A stretch of DNA of 64,000 nucleotides, from assembly GCA_902798545.1 (NCBI GenBank), contig CADBWQ010000002.1, forward strand, positions 58,807 through 122,806, written 5' to 3'. Positions 8,575 through 19,141 of this stretch are shown in pieces; positions within the stretch are counted from its first letter, which is position 1, and each line of letters opens with the position of its first letter. Position numbers and translations under genes: made by a program. This DNA comes from Oscillospiraceae bacterium. GTDB taxonomy: Bacteria > Bacillota > Clostridia > Oscillospirales > Oscillospiraceae. Under the pieces are notes generated by a model. The model worked only from the letters and a program-made list of their open reading frames with translations. It did no database searches and had not been told where the DNA came from.

Positions 8575-8598
8575 CAGTCCGAGTGGGTGAGTGCTAAC

Positions 8599-9690
8599 AT
8601 GAGCATCAGCGAGAGGAAAAAGAAAATACTGGCCGCCGTCGTTGATGAATACATCCGCACGGCCGAGCCGGTTGGCAGCAAGCATCTGGCCGAGAGCGCC
8701 GGCCTGGGCTGCTCTTCGGCGACGATCCGCAACGAACTTGCGGAGCTGGTTGCCCTGGGTTACCTGGAACAGCCGCACACCTCTGCCGGCCGGGTGCCGA
8801 CGCCGATGGGCTACCGCATGTACGTCAATGAGCTCATGCAGAAGCAGAAGTACTCCCTGGAGGAGACGGAGGAGATCAACCGCCGCCTCAACGCAAAGCT
8901 CCAGGAGCTGGACGACACGATCAGCAGCATCAGCCGTCTGGCCTCCCAGATCACGGATTATCCGGCCCTGGCCCTGACGGCCGCGGCCCCCACCATGATC
9001 CGCCGCTTCGATCTCATCTATGTGGACGCGAACACCTTTATCATTGTCCTGATGCTCTCGAACAACACCGTCAAGTCGAAGCTGGTCCGCCTGCCGGTCT
9101 CCGTGGACCAGATGATGGTCCAGAAGCTCGGCGCGCTGTTCAATTCCGGCTTCACCGGCATCACCGAGGACCAGATCACCCCGCTGCTGATCCACTCGAC
9201 CGAGCGCGCGGCGGATGACGCCATGGGCCTCACCTCGGTGATCGCGGCCTTCGCGATTGAGACCCTTTCCGAGGCGGCCGCGCCGACGGCCTTTGTCTCG
9301 GGTGAGAACCGCCTCCTGAACCAGCCGGAGTTCCGCGACCCGGACAAGGCCCACCGCCTGATGAGCTACCTCTCCGGCGGGGGATACATCCTTCCGCCCG
9401 CCGCGGACGAGCCGGACACCGGCGGCGACATCCGTGTCCTGATCGGACCGGAGAACATCGCTGAGGAGCTCAAGGACTCCAGCGTTGTGATCGCCAGCTA
9501 CGACGCCGGCGACAACACCCGCGGCCTGATCGGAATCGTCGGGCCGACCCGCATGGACTACGCCGCCGTTGCTTCGAAGCTCCGCTTCCTGGCGGCCGGC
9601 CTCTCCAGACGACTGGGGAGCGGGGAAGCGCCGCCCGAGGGCCTGCACAACAAGCTGATTATCAAGAAGAACGAGGAACCTGACACATGA
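8599..9690 (+). CDS. hrcA: Heat-inducible transcription repressor HrcA
   Basis: The 363-residue product begins at ATG 8599 (MSISERKKKILAAVVDEYI). Upstream in-frame codons run through the promoter and CIRCE site, so longer starts are rejected. The N-terminal winged helix (about residues 1-100: EPVGSKHLAE, SSATIRNELAELVALGYLEQ, HTSAGRVPT) and the C-terminal GAF-like and dimerisation domain match HrcA. It represses its own operon through CIRCE and is normally stabilised by GroEL. The gene overlaps grpE by ATGA, indicating tight co-translation. The site before the ATG is a poor Shine-Dalgarno sequence because it doubles as the extra CIRCE half-site. Confidence 0.95.
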   Translation: MSISERKKKILAAVVDEYIRTAEPVGSKHLAESAGLGCSSATIRNELAELVALGYLEQPHTSAGRVPTPMGYRMYVNELMQKQKYSLEETEEINRRLNAKLQELDDTISSISRLASQITDYPALALTAAAPTMIRRFDLIYVDANTFIIVLMLSNNTVKSKLVRLPVSVDQMMVQKLGALFNSGFTGITEDQITPLLIHSTERAADDAMGLTSVIAAFAIETLSEAAAPTAFVSGENRLLNQPEFRDPDKAHRLMSYLSGGGYILPPAADEPDTGGDIRVLIGPENIAEELKDSSVVIASYDAGDNTRGLIGIVGPTRMDYAAVASKLRFLAAGLSRRLGSGEAPPEGLHNKLIIKKNEEPDT

Positions 9691-10358
9691 ACGACGAGAA
9701 GAAAGACCTGACACCGGAGCAGGCGGCCGCCGAGGCCCCTGCACCCGAAGAGAAGGAAGCCGCCCCGGCGCCTCAGACCGACGCCGATGCCGATGTCCGT
9801 CCGGAGGGCGCCGATGCGCCGAAGACGGACGATGCGCCCGACGCGGCCGATGAGGGAAAGGACCCGGGAAAGAAGGAGAAGGAAAAGCGCCGCTTCGGCC
9901 GCAAGCCCTCCCGCGAGGATGAGAAGATCGAGGCGCTGGAGAAGGAAAAGGCCGAGCTCAACGACAAGTTCCTGCGCATCTGCGCGGAGTATGACAACTT
10001 CCGCCGGCGCAGCCAGAAGGAGAAGGAGTCCCTCTACGGCGACATCCGGGCCAATACCGTGACCCAGTTCCTTCCCGTCTATGACAACCTGGAGCGCGCT
10101 CTCAGACAGGAGACCCAGGACGAGGCCTACAAGAAGGGCGTCGAGATGATTATGACCCAGTTCTGCACCACCCTGCAGAAGCTCGGTGTCGAGGAGATCA
10201 ACTGCCTGGGTGAGAAGTTCGACCCGACGATGCACAACGCGGTCATGCACGTCGATGACGAGGAAAAGGGCGAGAACGAGATCGTCGAAGTCTTCCAGAA
10301 GGGCTTTAAGCTCGGGGACAAGGTGATCCGCTTCGCCATGGTCAAGGTGGCCAACTGA
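9687..10358 (+). CDS. grpE: Nucleotide exchange factor GrpE
   Basis: The 223-residue protein has a long acidic, Ala/Pro/Glu-rich N-terminal tail (about residues 1-85). It is followed by the coiled-coil and C-terminal beta domain of GrpE: FLRICAEYDNFRRRSQKEKE, VTQFLPVYDNLERAL, GEKFDPTMHNAVMH and EVFQKGFKLGDKVIRFAMVKV. GrpE drives ADP release from DnaK. It overlaps hrcA by four bases and precedes dnaK by 102 bases. Confidence 0.95.
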   Translation: MNDEKKDLTPEQAAAEAPAPEEKEAAPAPQTDADADVRPEGADAPKTDDAPDAADEGKDPGKKEKEKRRFGRKPSREDEKIEALEKEKAELNDKFLRICAEYDNFRRRSQKEKESLYGDIRANTVTQFLPVYDNLERALRQETQDEAYKKGVEMIMTQFCTTLQKLGVEEINCLGEKFDPTMHNAVMHVDDEEKGENEIVEVFQKGFKLGDKVIRFAMVKVAN

Positions 10359-10384
10359 CCGCCGCCTGAAAATTTGCATATAAC

Positions 10385-10399
10385 CGGAGCGCCGCTCCG
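10385..10399 (+). other. Short hairpin between grpE and dnaK
   Basis: CGGAGCG and CGCTCCG form a 7-bp inverted repeat around a single base in the grpE-dnaK gap, followed by AT-rich sequence. It may be an mRNA processing or stability element that lets dnaK message levels exceed those of hrcA. A promoter of its own is not evident. Confidence 0.35.
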
Positions 10400-10460
10400 T
10401 TTATAGATGATACATTTCTTTATTTTGTAAAAACTTATCTGAATATAGGAGGACATTATT

Positions 10461-12314
<1,854 letters not shown>

Positions 12315-12341
12315 AGCGACACATTCCGCCTTACCGCTCCG

Positions 12342-12532
12342 CTCTGAACGGAGAACGGTATGGCAGAAAAGACACCTTAGCATTCCGCCCCCCAGCGGGG
12401 GCGGAATCTTAAAATGTTCTCTTTGAACGGAGAACTGTATGGCAGAAAAGACACCTTACCATTCCGCCCCCGGAGGGGGCGGAATGGCAAATAATCTCTC
12501 TGAACGGAGAACCTTATGGCAGAGAAAAGAGA
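12342..12532 (+). repeat. Triplicated dnaJ translation-initiation cassette with GC hairpins
   Basis: A unit of about 78 bases occurs three times between dnaK and dnaJ, beginning at 12342, 12421 and 12498. Each copy has CT(C/T)TGAACGGAGAAC, a ribosome-binding site, followed by TATGGCAGA. The third copy is the real dnaJ start at 12516. Copy 1 encodes MAEKTP then a stop; copy 2 opens a frame that is out of register with dnaJ. Between copies lie the hairpins ATTCCGCCCC...GGGGCGGAAT (12382-12406 and 12461-12485). This is a tandem duplication that left two decoy starts with hairpins before dnaJ. Confidence 0.85.
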
Positions 12533-13661
12533 TTACTATGAAGTGCTGGGCGTCAAAAAGGACGCCACAGCGGAAGAGATAAAAAAAGCATATCGCAAGG
12601 TCACCAAGGAGAACCACCCCGACCTGCATCCCGGTGACAAGGCCTGCGAGGAGCGCTTCAAGGAGGCCAACGAGGCCTACGAGGTGCTCTCCGACGAGGA
12701 AAAGCGCAAGAAGTATGACCAGTACGGCCATGCGGCCTTTGATCCGAACGCGGGCTACGGCGCCGGCTTCGGCGGCTTCGAGGGCTTTGGCGGCGGCTTC
12801 GGCGATTTCAGCGACATCTTCTCCAGCTTCGGCGACATCTTCGGCTTCGGCGGCGGCACGCGCAGCGCCAATCCGAACGCGCCGCGCCGCGGTGACAATA
12901 TCCGCGCCCAGCTGAACATCAGCTTTGAGGAGGCCGCCTTCGGCTGTGAGAAGGAACTGAACATCCCGCGCATCGAGCCCTGCGCCGACTGCGGCGGCAC
13001 CGGCTGCGCCCCCGGGACGACCCCGGAGGTCTGCCCGGACTGCAAGGGCACCGGCCAGGTCCGCACGACCCAGCGCACGCCCTTCGGCATGGCCCAGACC
13101 ATGAGCGCCTGCTCCAAGTGCCGCGGAACCGGCAAGATCATCCACCAGCCCTGCAAGACCTGCCGCGGCATGGGCAGCGTCCGCCGCGCCAAGAAGATGA
13201 CCGTCAAGGTGCCTGCCGGCATTGACGACGGCCAGACCATCTCCAAACAGGGCGCCGGCAACGCCGGTGCAAACGGCGGACCCGCCGGCGATCTGCTCAT
13301 CAGCGTGATCGTCCGTCCGCACGCGATCTTTGAGCGTGACGGCACCTCCGTCATCATGGAGCAGGAGATCACCTATGCCCAGGCCGTTCTCGGCGCCGAG
13401 GTCGAGGTTCCCACCCTGGACGGAAAGGTGAAGCTCACCATCCCCGAGGGGACCCAGCCGGGCGCGGTCTTCCGTCTGCGCGGCAAGGGGATTCCGTACC
13501 TGCGCGGCAGCGGCCGCGGGGATCAGTTCGTCTCGGTGAAGCTCACCGTGCCGAAGAACCTCTCCAGCCACCAGAAGGAGGCTCTGCGCGAGTTCGCCGC
13601 CGCCATGGGCGAGACGACGGGCAAGTCCTCCGGCGGCATCTTCGGCAAGAAAAAGCACTGA
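12516..13661 (+). CDS. dnaJ: Co-chaperone DnaJ (Hsp40)
   Basis: The 381-residue protein has all DnaJ parts: a J domain with the HPD motif (KENHPDLHPG, about residues 33-42), a Gly/Phe-rich linker (about 75-115), four CxxCxGxG zinc modules (CADCGGTG, CPDCKGTG, CSKCRGTG, CKTCRGMG) and the C-terminal substrate-binding domain (GSGRGDQFVSVKLTVPKNL). It stimulates DnaK ATPase and delivers substrates. The start at 12516 is preceded by CGGAGAA and is the third copy of a repeated leader cassette. It is the last gene of the heat-shock operon and is followed by a terminator. Confidence 0.97.
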   Translation: MAEKRDYYEVLGVKKDATAEEIKKAYRKVTKENHPDLHPGDKACEERFKEANEAYEVLSDEEKRKKYDQYGHAAFDPNAGYGAGFGGFEGFGGGFGDFSDIFSSFGDIFGFGGGTRSANPNAPRRGDNIRAQLNISFEEAAFGCEKELNIPRIEPCADCGGTGCAPGTTPEVCPDCKGTGQVRTTQRTPFGMAQTMSACSKCRGTGKIIHQPCKTCRGMGSVRRAKKMTVKVPAGIDDGQTISKQGAGNAGANGGPAGDLLISVIVRPHAIFERDGTSVIMEQEITYAQAVLGAEVEVPTLDGKVKLTIPEGTQPGAVFRLRGKGIPYLRGSGRGDQFVSVKLTVPKNLSSHQKEALREFAAAMGETTGKSSGGIFGKKKH

Positions 13662-13681
13662 TATCCCAGATAACCAGATAA

Positions 13682-13734
13682 AAAATCCCTTCGGGAACCG
13701 GTCACGCATGATCGATGCTCCCGAAGGGATTTTT
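13682..13734 (+). terminator. Bidirectional terminator after dnaJ
   Basis: AAAATCCCTTCGGGA (13682-13696) pairs with its complement around 13719-13733 across a 22-base loop. A T run follows, and an A run precedes it. It separates the convergent dnaJ and minus-strand lipoprotein genes. Confidence 0.82.
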
Positions 13735-13785
13735 GTCTGTAATGGCTTTTTATGGCGTTCCGTTTTTTTATGCCTTCCGGCCTGG

Positions 13786-14781
13786 TTAAAACTTCCACTC
13801 GCCATAGTCGGCGAGGTCACTGTACCACGTGAGGGACGTCGTGTGCGTCGTCCCGTCCGTGAAGGTCAGGGTCCTTGTCCGCGCGTCGGTCATGCGGTTT
13901 TCCTCGACATATTCCTCCCGCACAAAGACCAGCGTGCCCGCGGCCTGGGTGATCCGGCCGAAGCTCGCCCCGTTCGTGAGCGGCAGCGTGTCATAGGGGA
14001 TTGTGACGCTGCGGCTGCCGGTGGCGTTGTTCTGAATCTCAAGGCTGAAGTCCTCGCTCCGTCCGTAGTAGACCAGGCCCTTCTCATACGCGGGGCTTGG
14101 CAGGACCCAGGCGCTCTCGTTGGTGGGCCGGTCCTTCTCGTCGGGGATGACGCCCACGTTGACGGCCCGCCCGATATAGTCCTCGACGTTTTCCATGCTG
14201 ATCTTCACGAAGACAAAGCGCTCTTTGATATAGTCCTCCAGCTCCCGGCTCCTCAGGAAGTTCAGGTGCAGCTCCGGCACGCTCAGCTTCGTGTAGGCGC
14301 CGTCCTGCACAATGTCCACCGTGGTCTTTCCCCGGGTCCCGCGCAGGATCAGCTGGCTCGCGTCCTCGCTCAGTTCCCAGGTCCCCGCCGTTGTCCCGCT
14401 GGTATAGCTTCCGTCCTCCATCAGGTTCAGCTCGCCGTACCACGAGACGATCGGCCGGAACAGCGGCAGGTGGTCGGACAGCTCCGACCATTTCCCCAGC
14501 ACCGTGCTGCGCGCCCGCAGCTGCGCCGCGCGCTGCGCCTCGGCCTGGGCCTCCGCCGCGGCCGCGGCTTCCGCCTCGGCCTGCTGCAGCGCCTCCGCCC
14601 CGGCGTCGGGGAGTTCGCCCGCCGGCTCGTCCTCCCGCAGCCCGGGCAGGCGCCAGTTTTCCAGCGCCTCGATCTTCTGCGACAGGGTCATGTCCTTCTC
14701 AAAGATGCCGCATCCGCTCAGCGTGCCTGTGCCCAGCAGCATCATGCAGAGAAGGGGGATCAGAACCGCTCTCTTTACCAT
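13786..14781 (-). CDS. Lipoprotein of unknown function
   Basis: ATG 14781 (MVKRAVLIPLLCMMLLGTG) is chosen because it gives a clean signal peptide ending in a lipobox, LSGC. It sits one base after the gtrA stop. The mature part begins with an Ala/Glu-rich helical stretch (about residues 55-85). Then comes a beta-rich region with a lipocalin/DUF5640-like opening (GKWSELSD, LNLMEDGSYTSGTTAGTWEL). The function is not recognised. It is the last gene in the GT-C/GtrB/GtrA series, which suggests a role at the cell surface. Confidence 0.72.
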   Translation of the reverse strand: MVKRAVLIPLLCMMLLGTGTLSGCGIFEKDMTLSQKIEALENWRLPGLREDEPAGELPDAGAEALQQAEAEAAAAAEAQAEAQRAAQLRARSTVLGKWSELSDHLPLFRPIVSWYGELNLMEDGSYTSGTTAGTWELSEDASQLILRGTRGKTTVDIVQDGAYTKLSVPELHLNFLRSRELEDYIKERFVFVKISMENVEDYIGRAVNVGVIPDEKDRPTNESAWVLPSPAYEKGLVYYGRSEDFSLEIQNNATGSRSVTIPYDTLPLTNGASFGRITQAAGTLVFVREEYVEENRMTDARTRTLTFTDGTTHTTSLTWYSDLADYGEWKF

Positions 14782-14782
14782 C

Positions 14783-15223
14783 TCACTCTGCCTTCTTCTT
14801 GCGAAAGACAAGCAGCTTCGAAAAGACGTAGTTGCTCACGACCACCACCACCGAGATCAGCACCGTCGCGATGTAGAAGTTCATGTTCAGCACGTTAATC
14901 AGCACCAGGTTCAGCAGCATCTGGATCCCCAGCGTCGCGAGGCGCGAGGCCACAAATCCGGCCGCCTCCTTCAGGATGTCCGGGTTCGTGCTCCGGAAGA
15001 CCCATTTCCGGTTCGTGGGATAGGCGAAGGCCACGCCCGCGACGAACTCCACGATGGTCAGGATGGTTGTCTGCACCGGAAGGGGATGGGCCGTGCCGGC
15101 GTAGAAGACGATGTTCCACAGAAACTTCACGCCCCAGGCGACCACCGTCGTCATGACCCCCACGATCAGATAGACGATGATCTCCCTGTGCTTGATGCAG
15201 AGCGCTTTGATCTTTTCCATCAT
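14783..15223 (-). CDS. GtrA family membrane protein
   Basis: The 146-residue protein has four predicted transmembrane helices and the GtrA signature: IVYLIVGVMTTVVAWGVKFL near the N-terminus and AYPTNRKWVFRS in the middle. GtrA-like proteins act in the transfer of lipid-linked sugars across the membrane, usually with a GtrB-type prenyl-phosphate glycosyltransferase. Just such a gene lies directly upstream and overlaps by four bases. The pair probably makes and flips a polyprenyl-phosphate sugar used by the adjacent GT-C enzyme. Confidence 0.87.
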   Translation of the reverse strand: MMEKIKALCIKHREIIVYLIVGVMTTVVAWGVKFLWNIVFYAGTAHPLPVQTTILTIVEFVAGVAFAYPTNRKWVFRSTNPDILKEAAGFVASRLATLGIQMLLNLVLINVLNMNFYIATVLISVVVVVSNYVFSKLLVFRKKKAE

Positions 15224-16131
15224 CCTCGAAACTCCTCAATGATATATCTGGGTCTCCCCTTGATTTCGTCGTAGATCCGCGCGATGTAGTACCCGATGAT
15301 GCCGAGCGAGATCATCATCACGCTCCCGATGAAGAGCAGCAGTATGATCACCGTCGTGAAGCCGCCCAGCGCCGTGCCGTTGAGCTTCTGCACCAGCGCC
15401 ACCACCGAGAACACGATCGAGATGATCAGCGTGATGATTCCGAACACCGTCACCAGGTGCAGCGGCATGGACGAGAAGGACCCGATGTTCGTGATCGCGT
15501 ATTTCACGAGCGCCCTCGTGGACCACTTGCTCTCGCCGGCGGTGCGCTCGCGCACGTCATAGGTGACCTCCGTCTTCTTAAACCCGACCCAGAAGCTCAG
15601 CGCCCGGAAAAAGACGTTGCGCTCCGGCATCGCGTTCAGCGTGTCCACCACCTTCCGGTCCAGCAGCTTGAAGTCCGAGGACGAGGCCATGTCGATGCCC
15701 GTCGCCCGGCTGATCAGCCCGTAGAAGCTCCCCGCCGCGAAGCGGTGGAACAGGCTCTCCTCGCCGCGGTCGTGCTTGATGCCCTCGACCACCTCATAGC
15801 CCTGCTCCCACAGGCGGTACATCTCGACGATCTTCTCCGGCGGGTGCTGCAGGTCACAGTCCAGCACCACACAGCAGTCGCCACGCGCTTTCTCGAGCCC
15901 TGCGAACATTGCGGCCTCCTTGCCGAAGTTCCGGCTGAAGCACACGCCGCAGACGCGCCCGTCCCGCTCCCGCGCGGCGCAGATCTCCTCCCAGGTGCGG
16001 TCCTTTGACCCGTCGTTGACGAACAGCAGCTCGAATTCGATCCCGGCTTCGTCCAGGATGCCGGCGAGGGTCTCCGCCGCCACCGCGATCATTTTTTCCT
16101 CGTTATAGGCCGGTAGAATGACTGATAACAT
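15220..16131 (-). CDS. GtrB-like prenyl-phosphate glycosyltransferase (GT2)
   Basis: The 303-residue protein has a GT-A catalytic domain (SVILPAYNEEKMI, FVNDGSKDRTWEEI, CVVLDCDLQHPPEKIVEMY) and two C-terminal transmembrane helices (about residues 228-292), the layout of DPM1/GtrB enzymes. These move a sugar from a nucleotide donor onto undecaprenyl phosphate. It is embedded between a GT-C glycosyltransferase and a GtrA protein, so the three form a plausible pathway for extracytoplasmic glycosylation. The sugar cannot be assigned. Confidence 0.88.
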   Translation of the reverse strand: MLSVILPAYNEEKMIAVAAETLAGILDEAGIEFELLFVNDGSKDRTWEEICAARERDGRVCGVCFSRNFGKEAAMFAGLEKARGDCCVVLDCDLQHPPEKIVEMYRLWEQGYEVVEGIKHDRGEESLFHRFAAGSFYGLISRATGIDMASSSDFKLLDRKVVDTLNAMPERNVFFRALSFWVGFKKTEVTYDVRERTAGESKWSTRALVKYAITNIGSFSSMPLHLVTVFGIITLIISIVFSVVALVQKLNGTALGGFTTVIILLLFIGSVMMISLGIIGYYIARIYDEIKGRPRYIIEEFRG

Positions 16132-16134
16132 GGT

Positions 16135-17700
16135 TTATCTCCTCAAAACATAGGTATCGCTCAGCGCGTACTGGTACAGGTGCTCCGCCTCCGCGTATCC
16201 GGTCGCCGCCTCCAGCCTGTCCAGCGTCTCGTCCGGGTCCAGGCCCGAGCCCCAGATCCCGTCGATGTCGATGTACACCACGAGCTCTTCGCTCTCCGCC
16301 CGGTCCAGATACTCCGCCAGGGCGGGGGAGTCCGGATCCCCGGTCACAAAGACCTCCGGGAAGGCCATCAGCTGCAGCATGTCCTGGGTCACGCCCGCGT
16401 AATAGTCCGTCACGTACAGGCACTTTGCGTCGGCGTGGGCGGCCACCGCCTCGTTATAGGCGCGGTGCTCGTCATAGATATAGTCCGGCACCGTCCGCAG
16501 CGACGCAAAAAGCCCCAGGGCCAGGATCAGCCCGAAGAGCGCGCGGAAGTCGATCTGCCTGCTGCAGGCCAGCATGCAGAACCCCGCCCCCGCCGCGGCG
16601 ATGGGCATGATGTTATAGATGTACCGCCCCTCCAGCACCGGCGAGATGATCGCCGGCACGAACACCGTCGGAATCACCGGCAGCACCACTGCCAGGAAGC
16701 GCCAGTCGCCCCTCACAAGGCGGCTGTCTTTCCGGATCAGCGCCGCCAATGCCCAGACCAGGAAGCATGCCGCCGCGGCCGCGATCGTGATCCCCAGTCC
16801 CACGCGGAACTGGCCGAAGTAATACCGCAGGCGCCCTGCCCAGGCCGCCACGTTCTTCAGGTTTTCCACCGGGTCGCTCTCCGGACCCAGGCGGTGTCCG
16901 GTCATCTGGGTGAAGATCGCGGGAAAGCACCCCAGCATCGCCGCGACCCCCAAAAAGGCGCAGAGCGCGAAGCGCGCCGCCGCGCCGGCCCTCCGCCGCG
17001 CGACCAGCACGATCACCGCCGTGCCGCACAGGAAGAAGGCATAGAACACGAAGTAATACTGCGTCATCAGCCCCGCGAAGATTGTAAGCCCGATGCCGAG
17101 CTCCTTCCTCAGCTCCGGCGCGCGCAGCTCCTTTGCCGTCAGCAGCGCCAGCAGCACCGTCAGTGCCGTCACCAGCACGTACATCCGGATCATCAGCATC
17201 GTGCTCAGACCCACCTGGCTCAGTCCGTAGAGCGCGGCCGTGGCGGCCGCCACGGTGGGCTTCCCGTAGAGCTCCATCCCCAGCGCATAGACCAGCGCCA
17301 CCGCCCCCAGATAGATCATCAGGTCCGGAATCAGGCCGATCCACTTGGAAAACTGCCCCCGCGCCAGCGTCGAGACGAAGTTCAGCATCCAGTAGTACAG
17401 CGGGGGATGGACGTCCTGCACCTGGTTATAGTAGACCGAGCCGGCGTCGAAGCCCTGCTCGCCCTCCGTCACCGCCAGATAGTCGTAAAAGTCCTCCCGC
17501 GTGATGATCTGTTCGCCGATGCGGTCGTGCTCGCCGTGCCCGATGAAGGGCATATAGTGGCTGTTCGCCAGGCCGTAGGTATAGATCTCGTCGATGAACA
17601 TGCCGCTCTTCCAGAGGCCAAAGTGCAGCCCGACCCCCAGCACCAGCAGCAGCGCCAGCACCAGGGGCAGCGCCTTTCTCCGCTCAGAGCGCGCTGCCAT
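16135..17700 (-). CDS. Membrane glycosyltransferase, GT-C fold (GT39-like)
   Basis: The 521-residue polytopic protein has an N-terminal transmembrane helix followed by GMFIDEIYTYGLANS, whose acidic pair is the usual GT-C catalytic site in the first outer loop. The second conserved motif is VQDVHPPLYYWMLNF. About ten hydrophobic segments follow. GT-C enzymes use polyprenyl-phosphate sugars as donors and act outside the membrane on proteins, lipids or polymers. The gene lies three bases upstream of the GtrB-like gene that would make its donor. The acceptor is unknown. Confidence 0.82.
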   Translation of the reverse strand: MAARSERRKALPLVLALLLVLGVGLHFGLWKSGMFIDEIYTYGLANSHYMPFIGHGEHDRIGEQIITREDFYDYLAVTEGEQGFDAGSVYYNQVQDVHPPLYYWMLNFVSTLARGQFSKWIGLIPDLMIYLGAVALVYALGMELYGKPTVAAATAALYGLSQVGLSTMLMIRMYVLVTALTVLLALLTAKELRAPELRKELGIGLTIFAGLMTQYYFVFYAFFLCGTAVIVLVARRRAGAAARFALCAFLGVAAMLGCFPAIFTQMTGHRLGPESDPVENLKNVAAWAGRLRYYFGQFRVGLGITIAAAAACFLVWALAALIRKDSRLVRGDWRFLAVVLPVIPTVFVPAIISPVLEGRYIYNIMPIAAAGAGFCMLACSRQIDFRALFGLILALGLFASLRTVPDYIYDEHRAYNEAVAAHADAKCLYVTDYYAGVTQDMLQLMAFPEVFVTGDPDSPALAEYLDRAESEELVVYIDIDGIWGSGLDPDETLDRLEAATGYAEAEHLYQYALSDTYVLRR

Positions 17701-18121
17701 CGTTCTCCGTCTGATTCACGATCGCCTCAAAGTCGTCGATCCGCCCGTCCAGGGTCTTCTCCGCCTCTGCCGCGGCCCCCGCCGCGGCGGGATCCGCCTG
17801 CTGTGCGCCGGCCTTATAGGCATCGATTTCGGCCTCCTTGGCCGCGATGGCCTCGCGCAGCGCCGTCGCCTGTGCAAACAGCGGGGCGAAGGCCCCCTCG
17901 CCGAGGCCGGACGCCTGCTCATAGCAGAGCTTTCCGATCTCCGCGAACACGCGCTCCAGCTCCCTGTGGTCCCGGCCCAGGTCCAGGGTCAGCTTCGTCG
18001 CGTTTCCGAAGGACTTCGCCCGCTGGGCGCCCTTCTCGATGACGCCGGTGATGCCGGCGTCCTGGGCCGCGTCTCTGGCCCTGTTCAGGATGCCTCCGAC
18101 CAGGTCTTTGTAATCAGCCAT
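17684..18121 (-). CDS. Small coiled-coil protein, unknown function
   Basis: The 145-residue protein starts at ATG 18121 behind AGGAGGG. It has a short helical N-terminus (MADYKDLVGGILNRARDAAQD), a central helical region that could form a coiled coil, and an Ala/Gly-rich linker near residue 110. There is no signal peptide or membrane segment. It overlaps the GT-C gene by 17 bases. The N-terminus resembles small Firmicutes proteins that carry a C-terminal zinc ribbon, but no cysteine pairs are present here. No function is assigned. Confidence 0.7.
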   Translation of the reverse strand: MADYKDLVGGILNRARDAAQDAGITGVIEKGAQRAKSFGNATKLTLDLGRDHRELERVFAEIGKLCYEQASGLGEGAFAPLFAQATALREAIAAKEAEIDAYKAGAQQADPAAAGAAAEAEKTLDGRIDDFEAIVNQTENDGSAL

Positions 18122-18235
18122 GTTGCCCTCCTGTGGCGTTTGTGCCTGTGGTTTCGTGTTGATGCTTATGGTTATGGTTATGGTGTCTTCTTATTTGTTT
18201 TACCTGTTGCTTCTTACTTGTGATTGTGCCTGTGC

Positions 18236-19141
18236 TTACGCCTGTGATTCTGTCTCTGTGTTCGTGTCCGTCTCCGGCTGCGGGTCCCCGCCGCGAAGGA
18301 GCCGGCGGTTCTTCCGGTTCAGGAACAGCAGCACCCCGCCCGTCAGCGCCAGCGCGATGCTCAGCGCCTGGGACACGCGGATCTCCGTGTTCCAGAGATA
18401 CAGGCTGTCCGTCCGCAGGCCCTCGATCCAGGCGCGCCCCAGCCCGTACCAGAACAGGTACATCAGGAAGTACTGCCCGTCGTAGCGGCGCCTTCTCCTC
18501 CGGGAGAGCAGGATCAGCGCCGTGAGTCCCACAAGGTTCCACACGCTCTCGTACAGGAAGGTCGGGTGGACAAAGATCGTCGATCCGTCCGGCGCTGTCA
18601 GACCCATCCGGCAGAAGATCTCCGTCTCGGCGCCGAAGGCCTCGCGGTTGAAGAAGTTGCCCCAGCGGCCGATGCACTGGCCGATCAGCACGCCGAAGCT
18701 CATCAGGTCCAGCATTGCCGGAAAGCGGATCTTCTTCACCCGGCAGAACAGCGCGCAGATCAAAATCCCCGCGATGATCCCGCCGTAGATCGCAAGGCCG
18801 CCTTCCCAGATCGCCAGGATCTCCCCCGGGTGGGCCAGGTAGTAGTCCGCCTGGAACAGCACGTAGTACAGCCGCGCCCCGAGGATCGCCCCCGGGATCA
18901 GCCAGATCATCATGTCATAGAAGCTGTCCGGCGCGATGCCGAATTCCGGCGCGCGGTGCGCGCAGTAGACGATCGCCAGGAAGAAGGCCAGCGCGATCAC
19001 CACGCCGTAGAGATAGATCTCCCGCCCGAACAGCGTGAAGGACGCCGGGGGATCGAGCCTCAGCCCGCCAAGGAAGGGGAAGCTGATCACCGATTCCCTC
19101 TGGATGGTCTCAATGAGGACCGGGAAAAGGGGAGACATCAT
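18236..19141 (-). CDS. lgt: Prolipoprotein diacylglyceryl transferase
   Basis: The start is set at the tandem ATGATG (19141/19138) behind AGAAGGAAGG. Longer frames run inside the upstream protease gene. The 301-residue protein has about seven transmembrane helices and Lgt motifs: LIPGAILGARLYYVLF, WEGGLAIYGGIIAG and the signature GQCIGRWGNFFNREAFG. It transfers diacylglycerol from phosphatidylglycerol to the lipobox Cys of prolipoproteins, several of which are encoded nearby. The ATG overlaps the stop of the M16 gene. The C-terminal tail is polar (PQPETDTNTETESQA). Confidence 0.95.
   Translation of the reverse strand: MMSPLFPVLIETIQRESVISFPFLGGLRLDPPASFTLFGREIYLYGVVIALAFFLAIVYCAHRAPEFGIAPDSFYDMMIWLIPGAILGARLYYVLFQADYYLAHPGEILAIWEGGLAIYGGIIAGILICALFCRVKKIRFPAMLDLMSFGVLIGQCIGRWGNFFNREAFGAETEIFCRMGLTAPDGSTIFVHPTFLYESVWNLVGLTALILLSRRRRRRYDGQYFLMYLFWYGLGRAWIEGLRTDSLYLWNTEIRVSQALSIALALTGGVLLFLNRKNRRLLRGGDPQPETDTNTETESQA

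Noticed and set aside
8389-8598. A 70-codon N-terminal extension of hrcA.
   Set aside because: It runs through the promoter and CIRCE operator, and HrcA homology begins at ATG 8599.
12342-12532. The dnaK-dnaJ repeats as an insertion sequence or MITE.
   Set aside because: There is no target-site duplication or terminal repeat pattern; the unit includes the dnaJ start itself, which fits tandem duplication better.
18122-18235. Short GTTATG-type repeats between the coiled-coil gene and lgt as a regulatory repeat.
   Set aside because: Only two or three imperfect copies; simple sequence drift is enough to explain them.
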